From assembly GCA_022690815.1 (NCBI GenBank), contig JALCZJ010000011.1, positions 17,584 through 81,583 of the forward strand: 64,000 nt of DNA, read 5' to 3'. Positions 45,960 through 54,584 of the stretch are shown piece after piece (positions within the stretch are counted from its first letter, which is position 1; each line of letters starts with the position of its first letter). Below the pieces are notes generated by a model. The model had not been told where the DNA came from, did no database searches, and was given only the letters and a program-made list of their open reading frames with translations. A program made the position numbers and the translations under genes. This DNA comes from Ferrimicrobium sp. (GTDB lineage: Bacteria > Actinomycetota > Acidimicrobiia > Acidimicrobiales > Acidimicrobiaceae).

Positions 45960-46487
45960 AGACCTCTCCTCTTCCTCTCCGTGTAGTGATCAGCTGCCAC
46001 CCTGTTCGGGGCAACCTTGCTCATCGTTCACGAACTCACCCCAACCGAGCTATCTCTAATCGTGCCAGAGTTGGTACGATCCTCGGCTGATTCCTTCCGT
46101 CACCCTAACGCATGCTCGGCTATCACACTCCGCTAGCCATTACGACCAACCCTGATCACCTGCCAAACGATCGGCCCCTTCTCCTGACCGAACCTGCAAA
46201 CCCATCCAACTCAAGGCTAGGATACTGACCAGGGGATGCCAACTTCTCGATCGCTCGATGCGAATCTCCTCATTCAAGGGACTCAAGCGGCGCGATCGTG
46301 GCTACTGCGTTCATCGATGCCAGGCGCACACCGCACGAGCAGAAATCAGCCACCAAGGGCGGCTGACTATCGGACATCAAAGGGCTGAGCGGCGCTGGAG
46401 CCAGCGTCGACCAGCAAGTGCGACTCGCAACCACCAACCTCTTGGGCGCAGCTAACGTTGGAGGTTGTCGTGTCCAGCCGATCATCG
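45960..46487. other. gene-free spacer upstream of the acyl-CoA dehydrogenase gene
   Basis: About 530 bases without a supportable gene lie between the tandem repeat and the acyl-CoA dehydrogenase start. Short frames occur but have neither ribosome sites nor protein-like composition. The promoter of the dehydrogenase must lie here. The mixed composition and the neighbouring repeat could reflect the decayed remains of a mobile element, but I see no transposase fragment. Confidence 0.4.
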
Positions 46488-46614
46488 GACAAAGCCGATC
46501 CTAAGACATGGCCGATCCTGAGACATGGCCGATCTTGAGACATGGCCGATCTTGAGACATGGCCGATCTTGAGACATGGCCGATCTTGAGACATGGCCGA
46601 TCTTGAGACATGGC
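46488..46614. repeat. 17-bp tandem repeat, about 7.5 copies
   Basis: The unit is GACATGGCCGATCTTGA. Five copies at 46522-46606 are identical; two at the left edge differ by one to a few bases (GACAAAGCCGATCCTAA and GACATGGCCGATCCTGA), and a partial copy (GACATGGC) ends at 46614, four bases before the birA stop codon. Three units give 51 bases, so any frame through it encodes a repeating 17-residue peptide, but no such gene is credible. Confidence 0.95.
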
Positions 46615-46617
46615 AAC

Positions 46618-47382
46618 TCAGACGCCAAGCGTCCCAAGGTGCACAACTTCACCGACACCAACGATCTTCTCTTCGTCGGCGGTCATGACGATAAGGCGGC
46701 CCAGCTCGTCAACATCTTTGGCGACTCCGACCGTCTCGTGGTCGCGATAGTGAATTCGCACTCGTTGGTTGATCGTCGCACACCATCCCCGATAGGTGCC
46801 CAGCACGGCCTCGGCACGTCCTTCTCGCAAGCATCCCAATTGCTGGTCAAGATCGCTAAGGAACGCCTCAAGGAACGCCTCACGTAGTGCAAAAAAGTCG
46901 GCTGCGGCCGCTGACCCGATCAGATCGGCGAGACAGCCGAGTGGCCGTTCATCCTCGAGATGCGGCGCCGCTGTAAGGTTTACGCCAAGGCCGAGAGCAC
47001 CCTGGTACCCATGGTCGGTGAACACCCCATCAACAAGAATCCCTCCGAGTTTCACCCCGTTCGCCTCGAGATCATTCGGCCACTTAAGACAAGCCCCATG
47101 AGCTCCTAGCGCGAGCGTGCTCGCCATGACCGAGTTACCGACTGCCAACGGAAGCAAACCGAGAGTCTCTGACGTTGGAAGACACACAAGCACAGAACAC
47201 ATCAACGAAGTCCTCGGGATATCGGCAAAACTTCGATCACGCCGCCCTCTCCCTGCGCTCTGATGATCGGCTACTACGACTAAGCGCTCCAGACTGATCG
47301 AGCTATAGCACTCAGTCATCAGACGATTCGTTGAGTCGACCTCATCAAGTAGGATTATCCGCCATGGAGGAGAGTTGGTCAT
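46618..47382 (-). CDS. birA: biotin--[acetyl-CoA carboxylase] ligase
   Basis: BirA attaches biotin to the BCCP lysine using ATP. The 254-residue protein has DEVDSTN, the biotin-loop QSAGRGRRDRSF, LKWPNDLEANGVKLGGILVD, and a small C-terminal SH3-like domain. The N-terminal DNA-binding domain of E. coli BirA is missing, so it is not a repressor. I start at the ATG at 47382. It is divergent from the biotin carboxylase gene over 143 bases. Confidence 0.92.
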   Translation of the reverse strand: MTNSPPWRIILLDEVDSTNRLMTECYSSISLERLVVVADHQSAGRGRRDRSFADIPRTSLMCSVLVCLPTSETLGLLPLAVGNSVMASTLALGAHGACLKWPNDLEANGVKLGGILVDGVFTDHGYQGALGLGVNLTAAPHLEDERPLGCLADLIGSAAAADFFALREAFLEAFLSDLDQQLGCLREGRAEAVLGTYRGWCATINQRVRIHYRDHETVGVAKDVDELGRLIVMTADEEKIVGVGEVVHLGTLGV

Positions 47383-47525
47383 AATCGAGCACCCTAGGGC
47401 CAGGAGATTCGATCTGGTGTCTTTAGGGTTAGGGTTGTTGGCGGTCACCGTCCATGAGGGTGTAGGTTTACGATAGCGTCGACGGTCTTAGAAGACCAGC
47501 GGGGTGAGCAAGAAAGGTGGCGTAG

Positions 47526-49298
47526 GTGTTCAAACGGCTACTGGTGGCAAACCGTGGGGAGATCGCGGTCCGCGTTATGCGCACTGCCAAGGAGATGGGT
47601 ATCACCACGATCGCCGTGTACTCCGATGCAGACCGTGATGCTATGCATGTGCGCTACGCCGATGAGTCCTACAATCTACCCGGATCGAGTGTGCGAGAAA
47701 GCTATCTCAACACCGAACGTATTCTGGAGGTGATCGAGCGCTCTGGAGCCGAGGCTGTCCATCCGGGCTACGGCTTCTTCAGCGAAAACACCGATTTTGC
47801 TCGGGCGATTGAGCGAACTGGCGTCGCTTTCGTTGGCCCACCCCCGGAGGCCATTGAAGTGATGGGGGACAAGATCTCCTCTCGTATCGCCGCGACGGCA
47901 GCCGGCGTCGCCGGCGTCCCCGGGACGACCGAGGTGCTCCAAGGGGCCGACGAGATCGTCGCATTTGGGAACCAGCATGGCTGGCCCGTGGCGATCAAGG
48001 CTGCCTATGGAGGCGGAGGACGAGGCATGCGTGTCGTGAGTTCCGAGTCGGAGGCAGCTGACGCGCTCGCTTCAGCCCAACGCGAAGCCCTTGCGTCATT
48101 TGGGCGCGACGAGTGTTATATCGAACGTTACCTCACCTGGCCTCGCCACGTGGAGATGCAAATCATCGGCGACAAACATGGCAACCTCCTATGGCTGGGT
48201 GAACGCGACTGCTCCTGCCAGCGACGGCATCAGAAGCTGATCGAGGAGTCACCCGCACCGTCGTTCCCAGACGAGATCCGAGTACAGATGGGAGAGGCTG
48301 CCGTCAAAGTCGCACGGGCCTGCGGTTACCACAACGCGGGAACCGTGGAGTTCCTCTATCAAGATGGCCAGTTCTACTTCCTTGAGATGAACACCCGTTT
48401 GCAGGTTGAGCACCCGATTACCGAAGCCGTGACCGGGCTCGACCTCGTGGAGTTACAGCTTCGCATCGCCGCTGGCGAGCCGCTGGAGCTCTCGCAGGAT
48501 CAGATCTCCCACCGCGGACATGCGATCGAAATCCGACTCAACGCGGAGGATCCCTCTGGTGGTCGTTTTGTCCCATCCCCAGGCCCGATCACTCGCTTTG
48601 ATCGGGCTGACGGTCCTGGCGTACGCACCGATGCCGGCTACGAGGTGGGCGACGAGGTAAGCCAGTACTATGACAACCTGATCGCCAAGCTCGTCGTCTG
48701 GGCACCCGATCGCGAGCGAGCTATCGCCAAAGCGATTCGCGCGCTGCATGAGACCAAGCTCGAGGGAGTGACAACCACGATTCCGGTTGATCTTGCGATA
48801 CTTGAGCACAAAGACTTCCGTACCGTACAACACTCGACCAAGTGGGTTGAGGACCGCCTCGACCTCGCCGGTCTCGATGTTACACCCTCTTCCGGGGCAC
48901 CAAGTGCAAAAGCGACCGAGCCGACCGAAGTGATCGCTGAGGTAGATGGCAAGCGCGTTGCGGTCAAGCTCTTCTTGCCCGAACTCGCGGTGGCGAACCC
49001 AACACGCACAACCCACGCGAGCACCACGGCTCCAGCCCCGAGAGCACCAAGACAACAGGGTGCAGCCGCAGCCGCCAGCTCGGGATCGGGCAATGTCACC
49101 GTTCCTATGCAGGGAACTGTTGTGAAGATCCCCGTCGAGGTCGGCCAAGAGGTGCAGGCTGGCGACACCATCATCGTGCTCGAGGCGATGAAAATGGAAA
49201 ACTCGATCCTCGCTGAACGAACTGGCACAATCACCGAGATCAAGGTACATCCAGGAGACACCGTTGGTACCGGTGATGTCGTCGCAGTGATCTCGTAG
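47526..49298 (+). CDS. acyl-CoA carboxylase alpha subunit (biotin carboxylase plus BCCP)
   Basis: A 590-residue fusion. The biotin carboxylase part (about 1-445) has the ATP-grasp glycine loop AAYGGGGRGMR, EMQIIGDKHGN, and EMNTRLQVEHPITE. An Ala/Pro/Thr linker follows, then a BCCP domain with the biotinylated lysine in EAMKMEN. It matches AccA3/PccA-type subunits of acetyl- or propionyl-CoA carboxylases. A carboxyltransferase subunit is not here. The start is GTG. Confidence 0.95.
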   Translation: MFKRLLVANRGEIAVRVMRTAKEMGITTIAVYSDADRDAMHVRYADESYNLPGSSVRESYLNTERILEVIERSGAEAVHPGYGFFSENTDFARAIERTGVAFVGPPPEAIEVMGDKISSRIAATAAGVAGVPGTTEVLQGADEIVAFGNQHGWPVAIKAAYGGGGRGMRVVSSESEAADALASAQREALASFGRDECYIERYLTWPRHVEMQIIGDKHGNLLWLGERDCSCQRRHQKLIEESPAPSFPDEIRVQMGEAAVKVARACGYHNAGTVEFLYQDGQFYFLEMNTRLQVEHPITEAVTGLDLVELQLRIAAGEPLELSQDQISHRGHAIEIRLNAEDPSGGRFVPSPGPITRFDRADGPGVRTDAGYEVGDEVSQYYDNLIAKLVVWAPDRERAIAKAIRALHETKLEGVTTTIPVDLAILEHKDFRTVQHSTKWVEDRLDLAGLDVTPSSGAPSAKATEPTEVIAEVDGKRVAVKLFLPELAVANPTRTTHASTTAPAPRAPRQQGAAAAASSGSGNVTVPMQGTVVKIPVEVGQEVQAGDTIIVLEAMKMENSILAERTGTITEIKVHPGDTVGTGDVVAVIS

Positions 49299-49344
49299 CA
49301 GCCCGGTCACAGAGCTCGTCCAGGCACTCGACGAAAGGAGATGG

Positions 49345-50511
49345 ATGTCATCATTCGATGCTGAAAGAAAGGCGATTCGATCAGCCGCTGAGCGCAACTA
49401 TGGACGCGCCTACGACCTATCACATCGCATTCACGCCAACCCAGAGCTCGCCTTCGAGGAGGTCAAGGCGGCAGACTGGCTTGCGGGGGAACTCGATTCC
49501 CTTGGCTTTCGCACAGCGAAGGGCGTCGGCGGTCTCGATACTGCCGTGTTGGCTGAGGCTGGCGCGGGCGAGCTGGTGGTCAGCATCTGTGCCGAATACG
49601 ACGCATTACCGTTGCTTGGTCACGCCTGTGGGCATAACATCATCGCCTCGAGTGCGCTGCTGGCCGGCGCCTCGCTCATCGACCTCGTCGACGACCTAGG
49701 CATCACACTGCGAATCGTTGGGACTCCAGCGGAGGAAGGGGGTGGCGGTAAGGTCATCCTGCTCGATCAGCAGATTTTCACCGGCACCAATCTCGCCATG
49801 ATGATCCACCCTGCACCGATGGAGGCCGATCGCATGCACGTGCAGGCCGCCAGGCACTTCCGGGTAGCTTTTCACGGTCGTGACTCTCACGCCGCTGCCG
49901 CACCCCAACTCGGCATCAACGCCCTCGATGCCATGACCATCGCGCTGACATCGATTGGACTCTTGCGCCAACACATTGGGCCCGATGACCGTATTCACGG
50001 CATCGTCACCAATGGCGGAGATGCCCCAAACATCATCCCATCGCTTGTCGAGGGAGAGTTTTTGACTCGATCAGCAACCCTGGAACAGCTTGAACAACTC
50101 GCACCCCGCGTCGACCGCTGTTTCGAAGCCGGCGCCTTGGCAACCGGTTCAACCTGCACGATTACCGACAGGGGCCCAACCTACTCACAACTCGTTACCG
50201 ACGAAGAGCTGGCCCAAATCTACGTCCGCGAGGCGACCGAGTTAGGACGCACCTTCCCGGCCGATGAAGCACCACTATCTGCCTCAACCGATATGGGCAA
50301 CATCTCGCTTGAGGTTGCGACGATCCACCCGTTGGTGACCATCAACTCCTGGCCGGCGGTCAACCACCAACCTGAGTTCACGCAGGCAGCCAAGTCACCG
50401 GAGGCGGACCGCGCGATGTTCGAAGGTGGCATGGCCCTCGCAATGACTGCGGTGGTTGCAGCCAAAAACGAAGAGACCCGGCAGCGTCTGCTCGCTCATT
50501 CCTGTCGTTAA
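49345..50511 (+). CDS. M20-family amidohydrolase
   Basis: A 388-residue zinc hydrolase of the M20D (AbgA/PM20D2-like) kind. It has HRIHANPELAFEE, EYDALPLLGHACGHN with metal ligands, and GTPAEEGGGGK with the catalytic Glu pair. Such enzymes cleave amino-acid amides or p-aminobenzoyl-glutamate. It lies 46 bases after the carboxylase gene, with AAAGGAG before its ATG, so it is probably in the same operon. Confidence 0.9.
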   Translation: MSSFDAERKAIRSAAERNYGRAYDLSHRIHANPELAFEEVKAADWLAGELDSLGFRTAKGVGGLDTAVLAEAGAGELVVSICAEYDALPLLGHACGHNIIASSALLAGASLIDLVDDLGITLRIVGTPAEEGGGGKVILLDQQIFTGTNLAMMIHPAPMEADRMHVQAARHFRVAFHGRDSHAAAAPQLGINALDAMTIALTSIGLLRQHIGPDDRIHGIVTNGGDAPNIIPSLVEGEFLTRSATLEQLEQLAPRVDRCFEAGALATGSTCTITDRGPTYSQLVTDEELAQIYVREATELGRTFPADEAPLSASTDMGNISLEVATIHPLVTINSWPAVNHQPEFTQAAKSPEADRAMFEGGMALAMTAVVAAKNEETRQRLLAHSCR

Positions 50512-50546
50512 GGTGCGCTACCGGACCAGGACACGCAGGTATCAAC

Positions 50547-51152
50547 GTGGAGTTTGATGCCGTCATTCGTCGGCGACGCATGCACCGATCATTCTCTGAA
50601 GAACCCGTGGCCACAGCTGACGTGCTCTCGCTGTGTGAGAGTGCCCTCAGGGCACCGTCCGCCGGCTTCACCCAAGGCACTGAGCTGGTGGTCATCGCCG
50701 ATCCAGATCGCATTGAGGCGATCCTCGCCACAATTTCAACGCCAGGTTGGCTGCGTAACTCTCCAACACACCAAGGGCTGTTACAGTCACAGCTCCTGAT
50801 TTTGCCGATCGTCAATAAGCCCGCTTACCTCGCTCGCTATGCAGAGCCCGACAAGGCCTCGTCAGGCCTCGATGCCGAAGAGGCCTGGCCTCAGCCTTAC
50901 TGGATAGTCGATGCCAGCTTTGCGACGATGCAGCTGCTTCTTAAGGTCGTGGATCTTGGCCTGGGGGCAACATTTATGGGCATCTATTATGGTCACGATC
51001 AACTCGCCAAGGCGTTAGCGCTGCCGCCAGGGCTCGATCCACTCGGCATTGTATGCGTTGGGCACCCAACGCAGAACAATGCACCGACCGGATCGGTCGT
51101 TCGTCGCCCGCCACGAGCGACGTCGACGCGCCTACATTTTGAACACTGGTAA
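50547..51152 (+). CDS. nitroreductase-family FMN oxidoreductase
   Basis: A 201-residue flavoprotein with the family start VIRRRRMHRSF, ALRAPSAGFTQG, and the C-terminal GLGATFMGIYYG, VGHPTQ. The NAD(P)H-dependent substrate is not readable. F420 organisms often use a nitroreductase-like domain (in FbiB) to reduce dehydro-F420, and cofE here lacks that domain; a role for this protein is conceivable but unproven. GTG start. Confidence 0.88.
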   Translation: MEFDAVIRRRRMHRSFSEEPVATADVLSLCESALRAPSAGFTQGTELVVIADPDRIEAILATISTPGWLRNSPTHQGLLQSQLLILPIVNKPAYLARYAEPDKASSGLDAEEAWPQPYWIVDASFATMQLLLKVVDLGLGATFMGIYYGHDQLAKALALPPGLDPLGIVCVGHPTQNNAPTGSVVRRPPRATSTRLHFEHW

Positions 51153-51190
51153 CACACGAACACTGGTAGGGTGAGACAGGAGGCCCGACG

Positions 51191-52336
51191 ATGACCAACT
51201 TTCATACCATGCTCGCCCAGGCTAAGATGCACATCACCGAGGTCGATCCTGGAGAACTCACCGATGCACCAGATAGCTACTGGACGTTTCTCGACGTTCG
51301 TGAGCCAAGCGAAGTCGAGCAAGGCATCATCCCGGGGAGTGTCCATATAGCTCGAGGATACCTTGAGCTCCAGATCGAACAACTCATCCCCGACAAGGAT
51401 ACCCCTGTCCTCGCCTACTGTGCCGCCGGAATACGCAGTGCATTGGCGGCCTTCACGCTTGGGCAGCTGGGATACACGAACGTCGCATCGCTACGTGGAG
51501 GCTTTGACACATGGAAGGCCAGCGGCCGACGATGGGAAGTTCCGAAGCGACTCACCGATGCCCAGCGTTACCGCTACCATCGCCATTTGCTCCTCCCTGG
51601 TGTCGGCGAGACGGGTCAGCTGCGCCTCCTCGCAGCTCGAGTCCTTGTGCTTGGGGCAGGAGGGCTGGGGTCTCCCGCCGCTCTCTATCTCGGGGCCGCG
51701 GGAGTGGGGACGTTGGGGATTGTGGACATGGACGAAGTCGACACCTCGAACCTCCAGCGCCAGATCGTGCACACAACCGAACGGGTGGGCCAACGCAAAG
51801 TTGACTCCGCCAAGGCTGCCATTGCGTCTCTCAACCCGGAGGTGCAGGTCAACACCTACGACCTTCACCTTGATGTCGACAACATCGAGGCCATCATCCG
51901 CGACTATGACGTCATCGTTGACGGGACCGATAACTTCGCAGCTCGCTACGTCATCAACGATGCCGCGACAGCAGCCAACATCCCTGTCGTCCATGGTTCG
52001 ATCTATCAGTTTGAGGGGCAAGTCACCGTCTTTGCACCCCCGAATGGCCCATGTTTTCGTTGCTTTGTGCCAACCGCACCCCCGCCCGAACTCGCCCCAT
52101 CGTGCTCCCAGGCGGGCGTCCTTGGTGTCCTCGGCGGTGTCATTGGATCCATCCAGGCCACCGAGGTGATCAAACTGATCGTCGGCCTTGGCGAGCCGCT
52201 GATTGGCCGTATTTTTACTTACGACGCCATGACCCAGACAAGTCACACCTATGGACTCGGGATCGATGCTCATTGTGCCACAGCGGGGCACCGCGAACCC
52301 ATTGCACGCGACAGCGTCACCGCAGCCTCACGATAG
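51191..52336 (+). CDS. rhodanese-ThiF fusion (MoeB/MoeZ-like sulfur-carrier activating protein)
   Basis: A 381-residue protein with an N-terminal rhodanese domain (active-site CAAGIRS, about residue 78) and a C-terminal E1-like ThiF/MoeB domain (VLGAGGLGSPAALYLGAAG, DMDEVDTSNLQRQ, DGTDNFAARY). MoeB/MoeZ proteins adenylate a ubiquitin-like carrier and pass sulfur to it. In MoeZ the order is reversed, ThiF first. The first zinc pair CFRC is present but the second is reduced to HCATAGH. A GGAGG site precedes the ATG. Confidence 0.9.
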   Translation: MTNFHTMLAQAKMHITEVDPGELTDAPDSYWTFLDVREPSEVEQGIIPGSVHIARGYLELQIEQLIPDKDTPVLAYCAAGIRSALAAFTLGQLGYTNVASLRGGFDTWKASGRRWEVPKRLTDAQRYRYHRHLLLPGVGETGQLRLLAARVLVLGAGGLGSPAALYLGAAGVGTLGIVDMDEVDTSNLQRQIVHTTERVGQRKVDSAKAAIASLNPEVQVNTYDLHLDVDNIEAIIRDYDVIVDGTDNFAARYVINDAATAANIPVVHGSIYQFEGQVTVFAPPNGPCFRCFVPTAPPPELAPSCSQAGVLGVLGGVIGSIQATEVIKLIVGLGEPLIGRIFTYDAMTQTSHTYGLGIDAHCATAGHREPIARDSVTAASR

Positions 52337-52393
52337 CGCCCGCACCGTTGATCGGCGATACTGGGCTGGTGAGCCCCCCGTGATGCAAGTAGG

Positions 52394-53974
52394 ATGGCGG
52401 TGATGACCTTCAAGAAGACTGACTCTGAAATTGAGATCGAACCGGTCTATTCGCCAGCCAATAGCTCGGTTGATTACGAGCGTGACCTCGGTGATCCCGG
52501 TACCTTCCCCTTCACGCGGGGTATCTATCCCGAGATGTACCGACGTCGCGCCTGGACCATGCGCCAATACGCTGGCTTCGGGACGGCACAAGCGACCAAC
52601 GAACGCTTCCATTTTCTCCTAAAGAACGGCCAGACCGGGCTTTCGTGCGCCTTTGATCTCCCAACGCAGATGGGCTATGACGCAGATCACCCCAGGGCCG
52701 AAGGAGAGGTCGGCCGGGTTGGAGTCGCTATCTCATCAATTGAGGATATGCACCTGCTGTTCAAGAATATCCCGCTCGACAGGGTAACCACCTCCATGAC
52801 GATCAATGCCACGGCCTCGACCTTGCTGTTGCTCTACCAGCTGGTGGCCGAGGAGACCAACGTCGACCCAGCCACCATCGGCGGGACGATTCAAAACGAC
52901 GTCTTAAAGGAGTACGCCGCCAGGGGAACCTACATCTACCCGCCCCGCCCCAGCATGCGCATTATCACTGACATCTTTAGCTATTGCCAACGGGAGCTCC
53001 CTCACTTTAACACGATCTCCATCTCGGGCTATCACATCCGTGAGGCGGGCTCGACCGCCGCCCAGGAGCTCGCCTTTACGATCGCCAACGGCATAGCCTA
53101 CGTCGAGGCAGCATTGGCGGCGGGACTCGCTGTCGACGACTTCGCTCCTCGCCTCAGCTTTTTTTGGAACGCCCACAATAACCTCTTTGAGGAGGTCGCG
53201 AAGTTCAGAGCCGCGCGCCGGTTGTGGGCTAACATCATGCGGGATCGCTTCCACGCTCTAGACCCTCGATCCCAGCTGATGCGCTTTCACACCCAAACCG
53301 GTGGATCAACTCTTACGGCACAACAGCCTGAGGTCAACATCATCCGTGTCTCGCTCCAGGCACTGGCTGGCGCCCTCGGTGGCACTCAGTCGCTGCATAC
53401 CAACGGATACGATGAGGCTCTTGGGCTCCCTACAGAGAAGGCCGCCAAACTCGCCCTGCGCACCCAACAGGTAATCGCCTACGAGACAGGAGTGACCGAT
53501 ACCGTAGACCCACTGGCTGGCTCGTACTTTGTGGAGTCACTGACGACCTCGCTTGAGGAAAAGGCTCGCGGATACCTTGAGGAGATCGACGGTCAGGGCG
53601 GTGCCGTTGCGGCCATCGAAACCGGCTACATCCAACAAGAGATCGAACGAGCAGCATACGACTACACCAAGGCCGTTGATGCCGGCGACAAGATCATCGT
53701 AGGAGTCAATCAATTTATCGATGCCGAGGAGGTCAGCCCAGAGGTCTTCCCTATCGACCCAGCACTCCAACGCGAACAGTCCAACAGGGTTCAGGAGTTG
53801 CGACGACGAAGAGACCAAGGTGCCGTTGACCTCGCCCTAACCAACCTCAAGGCGGCAGCCGAAGGTACGGACAACGTCTGCTACCCCATGAAACAAGCGC
53901 TCGCAGCACGGGCGACGCTCGGGGAGGTAGCTGATTGCCTGCGTAGCGTTTTCGGTACCTACACACCTAATTGA
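52394..53974 (+). CDS. methylmalonyl-CoA mutase large-subunit (catalytic domain only)
   Basis: A 526-residue TIM-barrel mutase subunit. It has the substrate-pocket [10 protein letters not shown] (Tyr59), [25 protein letters not shown] (Arg189), and [11 protein letters not shown] (His214). The Tyr and Arg that mark methylmalonyl-CoA specificity over isobutyryl-CoA are kept. The B12-binding domain is absent, as in split archaeal-type enzymes, so a small subunit must be elsewhere. It ends the five-gene plus-strand run. Confidence 0.92.
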   Translation: MAVMTFKKTDSEIEIEPVYSPANSSVDYERDLGDPGTFPFTRGIYPEMYRRRAWTMRQYAGFGTAQATNERFHFLLKNGQTGLSCAFDLPTQMGYDADHPRAEGEVGRVGVAISSIEDMHLLFKNIPLDRVTTSMTINATASTLLLLYQLVAEETNVDPATIGGTIQNDVLKEYAARGTYIYPPRPSMRIITDIFSYCQRELPHFNTISISGYHIREAGSTAAQELAFTIANGIAYVEAALAAGLAVDDFAPRLSFFWNAHNNLFEEVAKFRAARRLWANIMRDRFHALDPRSQLMRFHTQTGGSTLTAQQPEVNIIRVSLQALAGALGGTQSLHTNGYDEALGLPTEKAAKLALRTQQVIAYETGVTDTVDPLAGSYFVESLTTSLEEKARGYLEEIDGQGGAVAAIETGYIQQEIERAAYDYTKAVDAGDKIIVGVNQFIDAEEVSPEVFPIDPALQREQSNRVQELRRRRDQGAVDLALTNLKAAAEGTDNVCYPMKQALAARATLGEVADCLRSVFGTYTPN

Positions 53975-53998
53975 TTTTAATGTATTCTATGCTATACT
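53971..53998 (+). promoter_or_regulatory. sigma70-like promoter of the small unknown gene
   Basis: TTGATT at 53971 and TATACT at 53993 are separated by 16 bases, a near-consensus spacing for the main sigma factor. The -35 box overlaps the mutase stop codon. It precedes the ATG at 54024 by about 25 bases, with AAGGAGGG in between. Confidence 0.55.
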
Positions 53999-54023
53999 GA
54001 TCCCATCACCAAGGAGGGTCGCC

Positions 54024-54584
54024 ATGGGTCAGGAAGGTCCACGTCCAGCATTGCTATCGATCAGTCGGTGGGAGGTTCCCCATGACCGGGAGCGCTGGTG
54101 GCCAATCAGCTCAGACTATGTTCAGCTGCTTTGGCTGCCCGTACTCGGACCGTCCTGCATCGTACTCCTCCAGCGCCTTGATCTCCTCATCGGCACGTCG
54201 AAGAGCGTCTGTGTTCCATCAGAGGAGCTCGCCCGCTCACTCGGCCTCGGCCATACCCCGAATCGAGGTTCCCTGCTGGATCGGAGTATCGATCGTTGCC
54301 GGGATTTCCACGTGCTACGAGAGCTCACGCCTGGCTCCATTGAGGTCCCACGAGAGCTTCCACCGCTTAGCAGCCGTCAGCTACGACGACTTCCAGCGAG
54401 TCTGCAGGCGATCGCGAGACCCGAGCTCCACCGCTATCGTGCAATGGCCGATCGCGATGGACGATTACGCCAGCTCAGCGCCACACTTGCTGAGCTGGGC
54501 GCCGAAGAGGACGAGATCGTCGATCAACTGACGCGTTTGGGCTACGCACCGACTATCCGGCAGGTTACTGTAACCAACGGATAA
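54024..54584 (+). CDS. hypothetical protein with helix-turn-helix-like segments
   Basis: A 186-residue soluble protein with a strong ribosome site. Residues about 25-100 (SSDYVQLLWLPVLGPSCIVL, then VPSEELARSLGLG and a helix) look like a winged-helix region, and a helical C-terminal half follows (ELGAEEDEIVDQLTRLGYA). I do not recognise the family; a DNA-binding role is only inferred. Its own promoter and a 20-base convergent overlap with pepA set it apart from the mutase operon. Confidence 0.65.
   Translation: MGQEGPRPALLSISRWEVPHDRERWWPISSDYVQLLWLPVLGPSCIVLLQRLDLLIGTSKSVCVPSEELARSLGLGHTPNRGSLLDRSIDRCRDFHVLRELTPGSIEVPRELPPLSSRQLRRLPASLQAIARPELHRYRAMADRDGRLRQLSATLAELGAEEDEIVDQLTRLGYAPTIRQVTVTNG

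Noticed and set aside
46367..46594. Protein made of repeated SQDRPCLKIGHVS-type peptides
   Set aside because: It is only a translation of the 17-bp tandem repeat; no ribosome site or conserved start exists.
47405..47440. Telomere-like TTAGGG repeats before the carboxylase gene
   Set aside because: Only two copies in a short promoter region; chance is sufficient.
48453..49397. Long minus-strand frame over the carboxylase gene (314 codons)
   Set aside because: It is an antisense shadow of the BCCP-containing gene with no recognisable domain.
53430..53818. Antisense frames within the mutase gene
   Set aside because: They mirror codon structure of a clearly conserved gene and have no independent support.
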